Assembly: GCA_020427625.1 (NCBI GenBank)
Contig: JAGQOI010000440.1
Coordinates: forward strand, 1 to 9,149
Direction: 5' to 3'
DNA length: 9,149 nt
From: Phycisphaerales bacterium
Lineage (GTDB): Bacteria > Planctomycetota > Phycisphaerae > Phycisphaerales > SM1A02
Position numbers and translations under genes: made by a program. The notes beneath the pieces are model-generated. The model worked only from the letters and a program-made list of their open reading frames with translations, searched no databases and was not told the DNA's origin. Of this stretch, positions 1 through 5,458 are shown in pieces (within the stretch, counting starts at the first letter, position 1; each line of letters opens with the position of its first letter).

Positions 1-69
1 CGCCTCATCCCCGCGTCCGGGCCCGCCCTCATCGAGACCCTCGCCGATCACGTCGGCCCGTCGACCTGA
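1..69 (+). CDS. 3' end of an unidentified protein (partial)
   Basis: Frame 1 from the window edge encodes 22 residues, beginning RLIPASGPALIETL and ending GPST, before a TGA at 67-69. Almost every codon ends in G or C, as in the confirmed genes of this window, which supports real coding. The stop lies 26 bp from the stop of the convergent gene on the other strand. Too little protein is left to assign a family, and I recognise no motif in it. No terminator hairpin is evident in the short gap. Confidence 0.6.
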   Translation, partial: RLIPASGPALIETLADHVGPST

Positions 70-95
70 CGGCCGAACGTCGCGCGGGTCCGCGC

Positions 96-1001
96 TTACG
101 GTTCGATCCGCCCGACCTCCGTCGGGTCGACCAGGTCCGCATACAACACGTGCACGCTCGACGAGTAAAACGGACGACGCATCGCCATCGTCAGCTCACG
201 CGTGAACGGCACCGGCGCGTACGGACGCACGCTGGCGACCTCGATCGATTCGCCGCCGACCTGCGCGCCGGCCTCGTCGTAGAAGGTCACCGCGAGACCG
301 ATGTTGCGAACCTCCGGCGACGTGTTCAGGATGCTGCCCGAAATCGTCATCGCCGAGAAGTCCAGCCGACGGTCGTACCGCCAGTCGTACCCCGGATTCC
401 ACGAGTAATACGACCCGCCGTCGAAGTACGTGTAGTACGGCACGTACACCGACCCGCTCGAATCCGGCACGATCCGCTCGCGATACGAAAACCCCATCTG
501 ACTCACGTACACGTCCGTCCCGACCGAGCGGAAGCCGGCGCGGGCGAGCTCACGCTCCCGCTGTCGCGCGGCATCCGCGACCTCGCGAGCCATCGAACGC
601 TCCCTCGCCTCCTCCGCCCGAATCGCCTGCTCCGCCTTCCTCGCCTCGGCCCGCTCCGCCAGATCCGCCTGCCGACGCCGACGGGCCGCGTCCTCCTGGA
701 ACGCCCGGAACCGCTCGAACGCATCGCCGTACGCCTCGTGATCCGCGATGAACGCCCGCAGGTCCTCCGTCTCCCGGCGCGCATCCTTCGCGGCCAGTTC
801 AGCCGTCGCCAGCGACGCGCGAAGTCGAACCACCTCGTCCTGAAGAGCCGCGTGATCCGCGAGCAGACCGTCGAGTTCCGCAAGGGAAATCGTCACGGTC
901 GTCCCGTCATCCTCGTCGGCGCGAGCCGTCATCGCGGGAACCAGCAGGGCACAGCACAGAATCGCCGCGCACGCGCGGGACCGTCGAAACATCGAATGCA
1001 T
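96..1001 (-). CDS. Exported coiled-coil protein with FxLYD-like C-terminal domain
   Basis: 301 residues. I chose the ATG at 1001 because AAGGAG sits 8 bp upstream and the protein then begins with a Sec signal peptide: basic MHSMFRRSR, hydrophobic core, and a probable signal peptidase I site after TARA (residue 28). The reading frame stays open for 125 codons upstream, but that stretch is repeat-derived and Pro/Arg-rich, so it is not coding. Residues about 36-153 are rich in Ala, Glu and Arg with heptad-like spacing and should form a long coiled coil. Residues 184-210 are rich in Tyr, Gly and Ser. Residues about 212-290 (ISGSILNTSPEVRNIGL, then VTFYDEAG) resemble the FxLYD/DUF3426-type beta-sandwich often found in exported proteins. 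This predicts a periplasmic or surface protein that oligomerises through the coil; its role is unknown. The frame has no tetratricopeptide or enzyme motif. A promoter candidate and a 12-bp repeat array precede it, suggesting its own regulation. Confidence 0.8.
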   Translation of the reverse strand: MHSMFRRSRACAAILCCALLVPAMTARADEDDGTTVTISLAELDGLLADHAALQDEVVRLRASLATAELAAKDARRETEDLRAFIADHEAYGDAFERFRAFQEDAARRRRQADLAERAEARKAEQAIRAEEARERSMAREVADAARQRERELARAGFRSVGTDVYVSQMGFSYRERIVPDSSGSVYVPYYTYFDGGSYYSWNPGYDWRYDRRLDFSAMTISGSILNTSPEVRNIGLAVTFYDEAGAQVGGESIEVASVRPYAPVPFTRELTMAMRRPFYSSSVHVLYADLVDPTEVGRIEP

Positions 1002-1103
1002 GGGGATCGCTCCTTGGAGATCGCAGACCACGGGCGCGGCCGCAATGGGCGCAAACGGACGGTGGGCGCGAGCAGACACAGGGGCGTGATCGTCGGACAT
1101 CAC

Positions 1104-1132
1104 ATTGTTCGACGGCGATGAGCCGTTGTCGA
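1104..1132 (-). promoter_or_regulatory. Candidate sigma70-type promoter for the coiled-coil gene
   Basis: Reading the - strand, TCGACA (1132-1127; 5 of 6 to TTGACA) is followed after exactly 17 bp by AACAAT (1109-1104; 4 of 6 to TATAAT). Transcription would start near 1097 and give a leader of roughly 95 nt before the ATG at 1001. The spacer contains a small inverted repeat (ACGGC, five bases, GCCGT), which could be an operator or chance in GC-rich DNA. The four 12-bp repeats end 4 bp upstream of the -35 box. The match and spacing are seen in the sequence; promoter activity is inferred. Confidence 0.4.
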
Positions 1133-1136
1133 GCGC

Positions 1137-1184
1137 CGGTTCACGAAACGGTTCACGAAACGGTGCACGAATCGGTTCGCGAGA
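1137..1184. repeat. Four tandem 12-bp repeats (CGGTTCACGAAA family)
   Basis: Four contiguous units: 1137-1148 and 1149-1160 are identical CGGTTCACGAAA, 1161-1172 is CGGTGCACGAAT, and 1173-1184 is CGGTTCGCGAGA. The core TTC(A/G)CGAA is nearly self-complementary. The array fills part of the gap between the stop of the PEGA lipoprotein gene (1196) and the start of the coiled-coil gene (1001), just upstream of the candidate -35 box of the latter. The position suits a repeated activator site. It could equally be a neutral microsatellite-like expansion. Confidence 0.8.
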
Positions 1185-1195
1185 CGACGGGCGAA

Positions 1196-1615
1196 TCAGC
1201 CACCCGAGGCCGGCGCATCGGTCTCGCGGCGGAGTTGGCCGCGCAACGCGCCCGCCCGGTCGATCAGGGCCGCCCGGTCCGTCTCCGCCGGCGCCAGGAC
1301 GTAGTGCCAGTGGATGCGGTTGTTCAGGTCGGCCGGGATGATCTCCGCGACGAAGTCCAGCGGGACGGTGTCCCACAGCGGCGCCGACGCCTTCCCCGAC
1401 GTCAGCAGCGGCTCGTACTCGTCCAACTGGAGCCGGACGTCGTACCGGCCGTGATACAGGAAGTCGACCTCCACCGGCGTCCGACCGACCTCGCGGTCGT
1501 TCAGGTACACCAGCGCGCCCGGCGGGTCCGACGAGATCGACAGCGTCCGCTTCACGCAGCCCGGGAGGACCGTCGCCGCCGCCAGACCGCCGATCAGAAT
1601 CGCGCGTCGCATCAT
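1196..1615 (-). CDS. PEGA-domain lipoprotein
   Basis: 139 residues from the ATG at 1615. A short signal peptide ends in the lipobox LPGC, with the lipidated cysteine at residue 20, so the mature protein should be membrane-anchored. Residues about 24-70 form a PEGA domain: SISSDPPGALVYLND, then VGRTPVEVDF, then the closing YDVRL...YEPL strand pattern. PEGA domains are small beta-rich modules common on exported bacterial proteins; no enzymatic residues are visible. The tail (HWHYVLAPAETDRAALIDRAG onward) is charged and probably extended. The start is ambiguous: ATGs occur at 1624, 1615 and 1612. The one at 1624 overlaps a TAGAAT -10 box (1628-1623), so a transcript from that box would begin at about 1616-1615; I therefore prefer 1615. 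No good Shine-Dalgarno is present. It diverges from the DinB-like gene, and its stop is 194 bp from the next start on the same strand. Confidence 0.85.
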   Translation of the reverse strand: MMRRAILIGGLAAATVLPGCVKRTLSISSDPPGALVYLNDREVGRTPVEVDFLYHGRYDVRLQLDEYEPLLTSGKASAPLWDTVPLDFVAEIIPADLNNRIHWHYVLAPAETDRAALIDRAGALRGQLRRETDAPASGG

Positions 1616-1622
1616 GCCTCGC

Positions 1623-1628
1623 ATTCTA
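1623..1628 (-). promoter_or_regulatory. -10 box (TAGAAT) of the PEGA lipoprotein gene
   Basis: TAGAAT on the - strand lies 7 bp before the ATG at 1615, which puts the expected transcription start at or next to the start codon. No TTGACA-like -35 is evident 16-18 bp upstream. It belongs to a near-perfect inverted repeat with the -10 box of the opposite gene: 8 of 9 positions match between 1623-1631 and 1646-1654. Confidence 0.5.
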
Positions 1629-1648
1629 CCGACGACACGACCGAGCGG

Positions 1649-1654
1649 TAGACT
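1649..1654 (+). promoter_or_regulatory. -10 box (TAGACT) of the DinB-like gene
   Basis: TAGACT is followed by six bases and then the ATG at 1661, so transcription would be expected to start at the A of the ATG. There is no Shine-Dalgarno in the 20 bp before the ATG. Any -35 contact would fall around 1626-1632, which overlaps the -10 box of the opposite gene, so the two promoters should compete for polymerase. Confidence 0.5.
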
Positions 1655-1660
1655 GCACCC

Positions 1661-2131
1661 ATGGCCGACCTCCATCCCATCGCCCGAACCCTGCTCGCCG
1701 TCCTCGACAACCAGGTCGCCCGTACCGACGCGGCCCTCGAAGGGCTCGACGACGCCGTCGCCCGCACCGATCCCGGCGGCGGATGCAACACGATCCTCGG
1801 CATCGGACGCCATCTCGTCGGTCTTCGTCGATTCCAACTCATGATGCTCGGCTCCCTCCGCGCCGCCGACATCGCCGATCCGAGCACGATCGACGATCTC
1901 CACGACCTCCGCACCCGCCTCGACGACGCGACCGCCATCCTTCGCGCCGCCGTCGAGACCCACGATCCGGACGACTGGTTCCACGTCCCGAGCCCGGCCC
2001 GCGACGGGAAGTGGGGCGACGAGCCCACCATCCATCGCCTCGTCCGCCCGCTGAACGACTTCACCAACCACCTCGGCGGCATCCGGGCCATCCGGCGCAT
2101 CCGCGGCAACGCGAACGACCGCACCCAGTAG
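1661..2131 (+). CDS. DinB-like four-helix-bundle protein
   Basis: 156 residues, mostly alpha-helical. Two segments match the DinB/YfiT-like fold: NTILGIGRHLVGLRRFQL (about 43-60), the helix carrying the first metal-ligand histidine (H51), and NDFTNHLGGIRAIRRIRG (about 132-149), matching the final helix with its His-x-Gly pattern (H137). The usual third ligand, a His four residues before H137, appears to be Asp133 here, so metal binding may be altered or lost. DinB-superfamily members include thiol-dependent transferases and damage-inducible proteins, but most are uncharacterised; no substrate can be read from this sequence. It stands alone: it diverges from the lipoprotein gene and is separated by 301 bp from the Hsp20 operon. 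A leaderless start at 1661 is likely. The family call is moderately sure and the biochemical role unknown. Confidence 0.7.
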   Translation: MADLHPIARTLLAVLDNQVARTDAALEGLDDAVARTDPGGGCNTILGIGRHLVGLRRFQLMMLGSLRAADIADPSTIDDLHDLRTRLDDATAILRAAVETHDPDDWFHVPSPARDGKWGDEPTIHRLVRPLNDFTNHLGGIRAIRRIRGNANDRTQ

Positions 2132-2267
2132 CCTCTCCAGGCCTGCCCCGGGCCCGCCCCGGACCGTTCCCGGACGACGCCCGCCGCCGGAGCGTCCGAG
2201 CCCTGCCAATCTGGCAATCGGCCGGGCGGGTGACGGTCAACTCGACTCGATCACCCCCCGTCAGACC

Positions 2268-2295
2268 CGCGCCGACGCGGGCCGGCGTTGGCGCG
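2268..2295. terminator. GC-rich hairpin, possible terminator of the DinB-like gene
   Basis: An 11-bp stem with one G-T pair (2268-2278 with 2285-2295) and a 6-base loop. No T-run follows, only GGTTGCATTTCC, so intrinsic termination is doubtful. It lies about 137 bp beyond the DinB-like stop codon. In DNA this rich in GC a stem of this size could be chance. Confidence 0.2.
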
Positions 2296-2334
2296 CCGGT
2301 TGCATTTCCTCTGCGTGAGTCGCCGCCGTTCGGC

Positions 2335-2418
2335 ACTCGTCCCCACGACTGTTCTCGCATTGCGTCGTCCCCACGACTTCATTCGCATTGCGTCGTCCCC
2401 ACGACTTCATTCGCATTT
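2335..2418. repeat. Three 28-bp tandem repeats, each with a GTCGT-CCCC-ACGAC inverted repeat
   Basis: Copies lie at 2335-2362, 2363-2390 and 2391-2418. Copies 2 and 3 differ only at the last base; copy 1 differs from copy 2 at six positions. Each contains a 5-4-5 inverted repeat GTCGT CCCC ACGAC (copy 1 has CTCGT, leaving four pairs), followed in copies 2 and 3 by TTCATTCGCATT. The last copy ends 1 bp before the GGAGGT ribosome binding site of the first hsp20 gene, so the array lies in the promoter or 5' leader of the operon. Operators in phased copies, an RNA hairpin leader or repeated promoter elements are all possible; none of the known CIRCE or HAIR operator sequences is present. Confidence 0.85.
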
Positions 2419-2432
2419 CGGAGGTACTCACC

Positions 2433-2876
2433 ATGCTGACCCGTTCCTTCCTGACCGGTCGTCCGATGTCATCCGGCATCGAGCAGATGGAGCGCCTGTT
2501 CGATCACCTCGTCGGGCCCGCCGTCGGCGCGGGCGCGCCGCGCTTCGCCGCGCCCGCGCTCAACATCGCCGAGGACCACGAGACCTACGTCGTCGAAGCC
2601 GAACTGCCCGGCCTGACGCTCGACGAGGTCGAGGTGTTCGTCGCGAACGACGAGTTGACGATCCGCGGCACGCGCACGATCGAAACGCCCGAGAACACCC
2701 GCACGCTCCGTCGCGAACGCGCCGCCGGCGCCTTCGAGCGCACCATCACGTTGCCGGGCGCCGTCGAGACCGACGCCGTCGAGGCGTCGCTCCGCGACGG
2801 TGTGCTCACCGTCCGCCTGCCCAAGGCCGCGGCCCTGCGCCCGCGTCGGATCGAGATCCGCCCCGCGACCGCCTGA
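2433..2876 (+). CDS. hsp20: Small heat-shock protein, Hsp20/alpha-crystallin family (first of pair)
   Basis: 147 residues. The start at 2433 is fixed by GGAGGT 7 bp upstream and the typical opening MLTRSFLTG. The alpha-crystallin domain runs from about residue 41 to 131: PALNIAEDHETYVVEAELPG at its start and ASLRDGVLTVRLPK (118-131), the family's A-x-x-x-x-GVL signature. A C-terminal I-x-I motif (I140-E-I142) is present, which in this family docks into neighbouring dimers to build large oligomers. The protein is expected to be an ATP-independent cytoplasmic holdase that binds unfolding proteins during heat or other stress. It is followed after 45 bp by a second hsp20 on the same strand, so the two probably form one operon whose subunits may co-assemble. 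The upstream repeats are the likely control region. Confidence 0.95.
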   Translation: MLTRSFLTGRPMSSGIEQMERLFDHLVGPAVGAGAPRFAAPALNIAEDHETYVVEAELPGLTLDEVEVFVANDELTIRGTRTIETPENTRTLRRERAAGAFERTITLPGAVETDAVEASLRDGVLTVRLPKAAALRPRRIEIRPATA

Positions 2877-2921
2877 CCCGCGCCGTGCAACCCCCACGTG
2901 ATCCCCCTACGGAGAACTCCC

Positions 2922-3329
2922 ATGTCGACGACGAACGACCTCAAGACCCGCTGCGATGATGACGCGTGCGGCTGCGCGCCCACCTCGTCGCGTCGCGCGG
3001 CCTGGACCTATCGACCCCACACCGACGTCATCGATGCCGCCGACGCGGTGACGCTCTCGCTGGACCTGCCCGGCGTGGATTCGTCGCAGATCGGCATCGA
3101 CTACGAGGCCGGCATGCTCTCGATCCAGGCCCCGGCGCCGGCACGATTCTCGCCCGACGTGAAGATGCTCCGCCAGGAGTACGGCGTCGGCGGATTCCAC
3201 CGGCGCTTCGCCCTCGAGGACGGCTTCGATGTCGATCGCATCGACGCGACCTATCGCGACGGCGTGCTGACCGTCGTCCTTCCGAAGAGCGCCGGCGCGC
3301 AGCGCCGACGCATTCCGGTCGCCGGCTGA
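2922..3329 (+). CDS. hsp20: Small heat-shock protein, Hsp20/alpha-crystallin family (second of pair)
   Basis: 135 residues. GGAG lies 7 bp before the ATG at 2922, which fixes the start; in-frame codons before it lack the family pattern. The alpha-crystallin domain covers about 29-122, opening with YRPHTDVIDAADAVTLSLDLPG and closing with ATYRDGVLTVVLPK; the C-terminal I-x-V motif is I131-P-V133. The N-terminal arm is short and holds three cysteines in CDDDACGC (C11, C16, C18), absent from its partner. That could give redox or metal sensitivity, which is inference. Paired, diverged Hsp20 genes of this kind are common in bacteria, the second often having the ...HTDVID...DLPG opening seen here. 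The operon is followed by a strong hairpin at 3364-3401. Confidence 0.95.
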   Translation: MSTTNDLKTRCDDDACGCAPTSSRRAAWTYRPHTDVIDAADAVTLSLDLPGVDSSQIGIDYEAGMLSIQAPAPARFSPDVKMLRQEYGVGGFHRRFALEDGFDVDRIDATYRDGVLTVVLPKSAGAQRRRIPVAG

Positions 3330-3363
3330 TCGACGTCCGCTTCCGAATCTCTCTCCTCCAGCG

Positions 3364-3401
3364 CACGGCGGATCCGCGACTTCGGTCGCGGCTCCGCCGT
3401 G
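3364..3401 (+). terminator. UUCG-capped hairpin after the Hsp20 operon
   Basis: The stem pairs 3364-3380 with 3385-3401: 17 positions with a single mismatch (T3373 opposite C3392). The loop is TTCG closed by a C-G pair, an exceptionally stable tetraloop in RNA. It starts 35 bp beyond the second hsp20 stop. No T-run follows on the + strand, so it may stop polymerase with help from Rho, protect the 3' end from exonucleases, or both. It lies 30 bp before the -10 box of the next gene. Confidence 0.6.
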
Positions 3402-3430
3402 TCGCGTGTCGTCGGCCGCCCGCCGTACCG

Positions 3431-3436
3431 TAGAAT
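3431..3436 (+). promoter_or_regulatory. -10 box (TAGAAT) of the PGPGW gene
   Basis: TAGAAT lies 9 bp before the GTG start at 3446, predicting a leader of only a few bases. No purine-rich ribosome binding site occurs in the intervening GCCGCCCCC. No clear -35 box is seen 16-18 bp upstream. Confidence 0.45.
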
Positions 3437-3445
3437 GCCGCCCCC

Positions 3446-3862
3446 GTGCCGGACTGGATTCGACAACACGAGACGCTGCTCTGGATCGCCGGCCTCGCGT
3501 CGCTCGTCGTGTTCGTCGGCAGCCTGCTGTCGATGCCGTTCCTCGCGTCGCGCATCCCGGTCGACTACTTCGCCCACGACGTCCGTCCGGCCGGGCGCTT
3601 CGCCCACCGCCATCCCGTCATCCGCATCGCCCTGCGGATCGGCAAGAACCTGCTCGGCGGCGCGTTCATGATCGCCGGTGCCGCCATGCTCGTCCTGCCG
3701 GGACAGGGCGTGCTCACCCTCGTGATCGGCTTCCTGCTCCTCGACTTTCCCGGCAAGTACCGGCTCGAGAAGCGACTCGTCCGACTCCGCGCCGTGCGAC
3801 GGCCGATCGACTGGTTCCGACGACGCGCCGGACGCGAGCCGCTTGAAATCGCCGAGACGTGA
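3446..3862 (+). CDS. Small PGPGW-family inner-membrane protein
   Basis: 138 residues from a GTG at 3446, chosen because it directly follows the -10 box and gives a natural N-terminus (MPDWIRQHETLLWIAG). Three hydrophobic stretches: about 11-33, 66-84 and 86-101. The centre, MLVLPGQGVLTLVIGFLLLDFPGKYRLEKR (split by its P-G-x-G turn at 85-88), matches the putative transmembrane protein family named PGPGW; here the motif reads PGQG. A basic, Arg-rich tail follows and should face the cytoplasm. The family has no established function. It is convergent with the cardiolipin synthase gene, with 32 bp between stops and no obvious terminator in the gap. Confidence 0.8.
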   Translation: MPDWIRQHETLLWIAGLASLVVFVGSLLSMPFLASRIPVDYFAHDVRPAGRFAHRHPVIRIALRIGKNLLGGAFMIAGAAMLVLPGQGVLTLVIGFLLLDFPGKYRLEKRLVRLRAVRRPIDWFRRRAGREPLEIAET

Positions 3863-3894
3863 TCGTTCGCGCCACGCCGCCGCCGCTCGTCCGG

Positions 3895-5352
3895 CTACAG
3901 CAGCGGCCCGAGCAGGCGCACGGTGTTCTCGACGAACCGGCGCCAGACCGGACGCTTCGCCCACCGGGCGCCGTCGAACTCGCGCGCGTCCGCCGCGTAC
4001 CGGTCCTGCAACGCCCGCAGATCCGCGGTGAACGTCTCGTCGTAAACGAACAACGTGATTTCCAGGTTCAGCCAGAAACTCCGCATGTCCATGTTCGCCG
4101 TGCCGATCAGACTGATCTGGTCGTCCACCGTGATCGTCTTCGCGTGAAGCAGGCCGCTCGTGTACTCGAACACCCGCACGCCGTCTTCGAGCAGATCATC
4201 GAAGTTCGCGCGGCTCGCAATGTGCACGAGCCGGGAGTCCGACCGCGCCGGCACGACCAGATGAACCGACACGCCGCGACGGGCCGCGCAACGAATCGCC
4301 GTCATCAGGGACTCGTCCGGCACGAAGTAGGGGGTCGTGATGACGATCGAGGTTCGCGCGGCATAGATCGCGGTGAGCAGCATCTCGTGGATCGCCTTCG
4401 GCGCCTGGCCCGGACCCGACGGCACCACCTGCACCGGCGTCGACCCCTTCGGCTCGACCTCGCGAAGATCTCCCGTCGGCATGAGGCTCTCGATCGACTC
4501 CGTCCCCTCCATCTGCCAGTCGTTGAGAAACGTCAGTTCGAGCGCCTCCGCCGCCGGTCCCTCCAGACGGACCATCGTGTCCACCCACTCCCCGAACGGC
4601 TCGTCCTGCATGTACAACTTCGGGTCGCAGAGGTTGAGACTGCCCGTGTACGCCGTGTGCCCGTCGATGACCGCGATCTTCCGATGGTTCCGCACGTCGA
4701 TCCGCACGAACAACGAACGCACCGGCCCGACCGGCAACGCCGCCACCACCCGAACGCCCCCGCGACGCAGACTGTCCGCCGCCGGACTGTTCAGGAAATC
4801 CTTCGACCCGATCGCGTCGACGAGCAGGCGACAGGACACGCCCCGCTCGGTGGCGCGGCTCAGGGCGTCGAACACGTCGTTCACGACGCCGCAGTCGCTG
4901 ACGATGTAGAACAACAGGTGGACCGTCCGCTCGGCGCCGTCGATGTCCCGCACGAGTTGGCGGAACGCGGCGATCGCGTCGTCGTACAACCGCAGCCGGT
5001 TGCCCCCGACGGCGGGCAGGCCGATCGTCGCCGTCGCCTGGCGCTCGATCGGACGCAGATGAGCCGGGAGCTCGATCGGACGCTTCGCCGCCCGCTCGCG
5101 CATCGCGCCGACGAGGCTCTGCCCGGCCTCCCGCAACGCCAACGCCCGCCGCGTCCGCTGATCCCCCAGACGCGTCTCGCCCACGAGCAGATACAGACCG
5201 GTCCCGACGAACGGCAGCAGGAACAGCAGCGCCAGCCACGCCAGGGACACCCCGATCGGACGACGACGCATGATCACCCGGATCGACACCACGACCACGA
5301 ACGTCCAGTGGACGAGGAGCAGGGCGTTCGTCAACGACAGGAAGTCGGGCAT
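3895..5352 (-). CDS. cls: Cardiolipin synthase (phospholipase D family)
   Basis: 485 residues, the usual length of bacterial ClsA-type enzymes. Two transmembrane helices at the N-terminus (about 7-27 and 34-56) form the PLDc_N anchor; the catalytic part follows. Both HxKx4D motifs are intact: H223-K225-D230 (NHRKIAVIDG, then GSLN) and H403-K405-D410 (LHAKTITVDD, then GTANMDMRSF). Such enzymes join two phosphatidylglycerol molecules, or phosphatidylglycerol with another phospholipid, to make cardiolipin at the inner membrane, releasing glycerol in the ClsA case; the two histidines form and resolve a phospho-enzyme intermediate. A related phosphatidyltransferase or phospholipase role cannot be excluded. 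The start at 5352 gives an immediate membrane segment and lies 7 bp after a TAGAGT -10 box with no Shine-Dalgarno. It diverges from the kinase gene across 106 bp. Confidence 0.92.
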   Translation of the reverse strand: MPDFLSLTNALLLVHWTFVVVVSIRVIMRRRPIGVSLAWLALLFLLPFVGTGLYLLVGETRLGDQRTRRALALREAGQSLVGAMRERAAKRPIELPAHLRPIERQATATIGLPAVGGNRLRLYDDAIAAFRQLVRDIDGAERTVHLLFYIVSDCGVVNDVFDALSRATERGVSCRLLVDAIGSKDFLNSPAADSLRRGGVRVVAALPVGPVRSLFVRIDVRNHRKIAVIDGHTAYTGSLNLCDPKLYMQDEPFGEWVDTMVRLEGPAAEALELTFLNDWQMEGTESIESLMPTGDLREVEPKGSTPVQVVPSGPGQAPKAIHEMLLTAIYAARTSIVITTPYFVPDESLMTAIRCAARRGVSVHLVVPARSDSRLVHIASRANFDDLLEDGVRVFEYTSGLLHAKTITVDDQISLIGTANMDMRSFWLNLEITLFVYDETFTADLRALQDRYAADAREFDGARWAKRPVWRRFVENTVRLLGPLL

Positions 5353-5359
5353 GAGGCGT

Positions 5360-5365
5360 ACTCTA
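5360..5365 (-). promoter_or_regulatory. -10 box (TAGAGT) of cls
   Basis: TAGAGT on the - strand lies 7 bp before the ATG at 5352, placing the expected transcript start at or beside the start codon. GGGACA (5387-5382; 4 of 6 to TTGACA) sits 16 bp upstream and could serve as a weak -35 box. Confidence 0.5.
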
Positions 5366-5430
5366 CTCGCCCGACCCGGATTGTCCCCCCGCGGCTGACA
5401 AGGTGGATTGGGCGGTTGGGGGAATCCCGG

Positions 5431-5442
5431 CGCTCCGGAGCG
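5431..5442. promoter_or_regulatory. Perfect 12-bp palindrome in the kinase promoter
   Basis: CGCTCCGGAGCG is perfectly self-complementary and ends 3 bp before the TATAGT -10 box of the kinase gene, in the usual -35/-10 spacer. A dimeric repressor or a spacer-distorting MerR-type activator would bind in such a place. Chance palindromes of this length are not rare in GC-rich DNA. Confidence 0.3.
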
Positions 5443-5445
5443 GCG

Positions 5446-5451
5446 TATAGT
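5446..5451 (+). promoter_or_regulatory. -10 box (TATAGT) of the kinase gene
   Basis: TATAGT is 5 of 6 to the TATAAT consensus and lies 7 bp before the GTG at 5459. No Shine-Dalgarno and no TTGACA-like -35 are visible. The box argues against starting translation at the ATG at 5408, which would lie upstream of the promoter. Confidence 0.5.
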
Positions 5452-5458
5452 GAGCCAA

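Larger units (their letters stand above)
2132..2432. other. 301-bp intergenic region upstream of the Hsp20 operon
   Basis: I see no convincing gene here. From left to right it holds a 5-3-5 inverted repeat, TGCCA-ATC-TGGCA (2204-2216); a GC-rich hairpin (2268-2295); three 28-bp tandem repeats (2335-2418); and a Shine-Dalgarno GGAGGT (2420-2425) for the first hsp20. No clear TATAAT-type -10 box stands out. It is the least GC-biased part of the window near the repeats, as expected for control sequence. Confidence 0.6.

Noticed and set aside
1137..1184. Replication origin iterons
   Set aside because: There is no dnaA, rep or parAB gene, no AT-rich unwinding segment and no DnaA box. A promoter-proximal array is the simpler reading.
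1002..1376. N-terminal extension of the coiled-coil gene to an ATG at 1376
   Set aside because: The extension overlaps the end of the PEGA gene, is Pro/Arg-rich and partly made of the 12-bp repeats. The internal ATG at 1001 has both a Shine-Dalgarno and a proper signal peptide.
1625..2209. N-terminal extension of the PEGA gene to an ATG at 2209
   Set aside because: It would run antisense through the whole DinB-like gene and would bury the lipoprotein signal peptide in mid-protein.
2335..2418. CRISPR array
   Set aside because: The 28-bp units are directly adjacent with no spacers and there are only three, so this is a plain tandem repeat; no cas genes are present.
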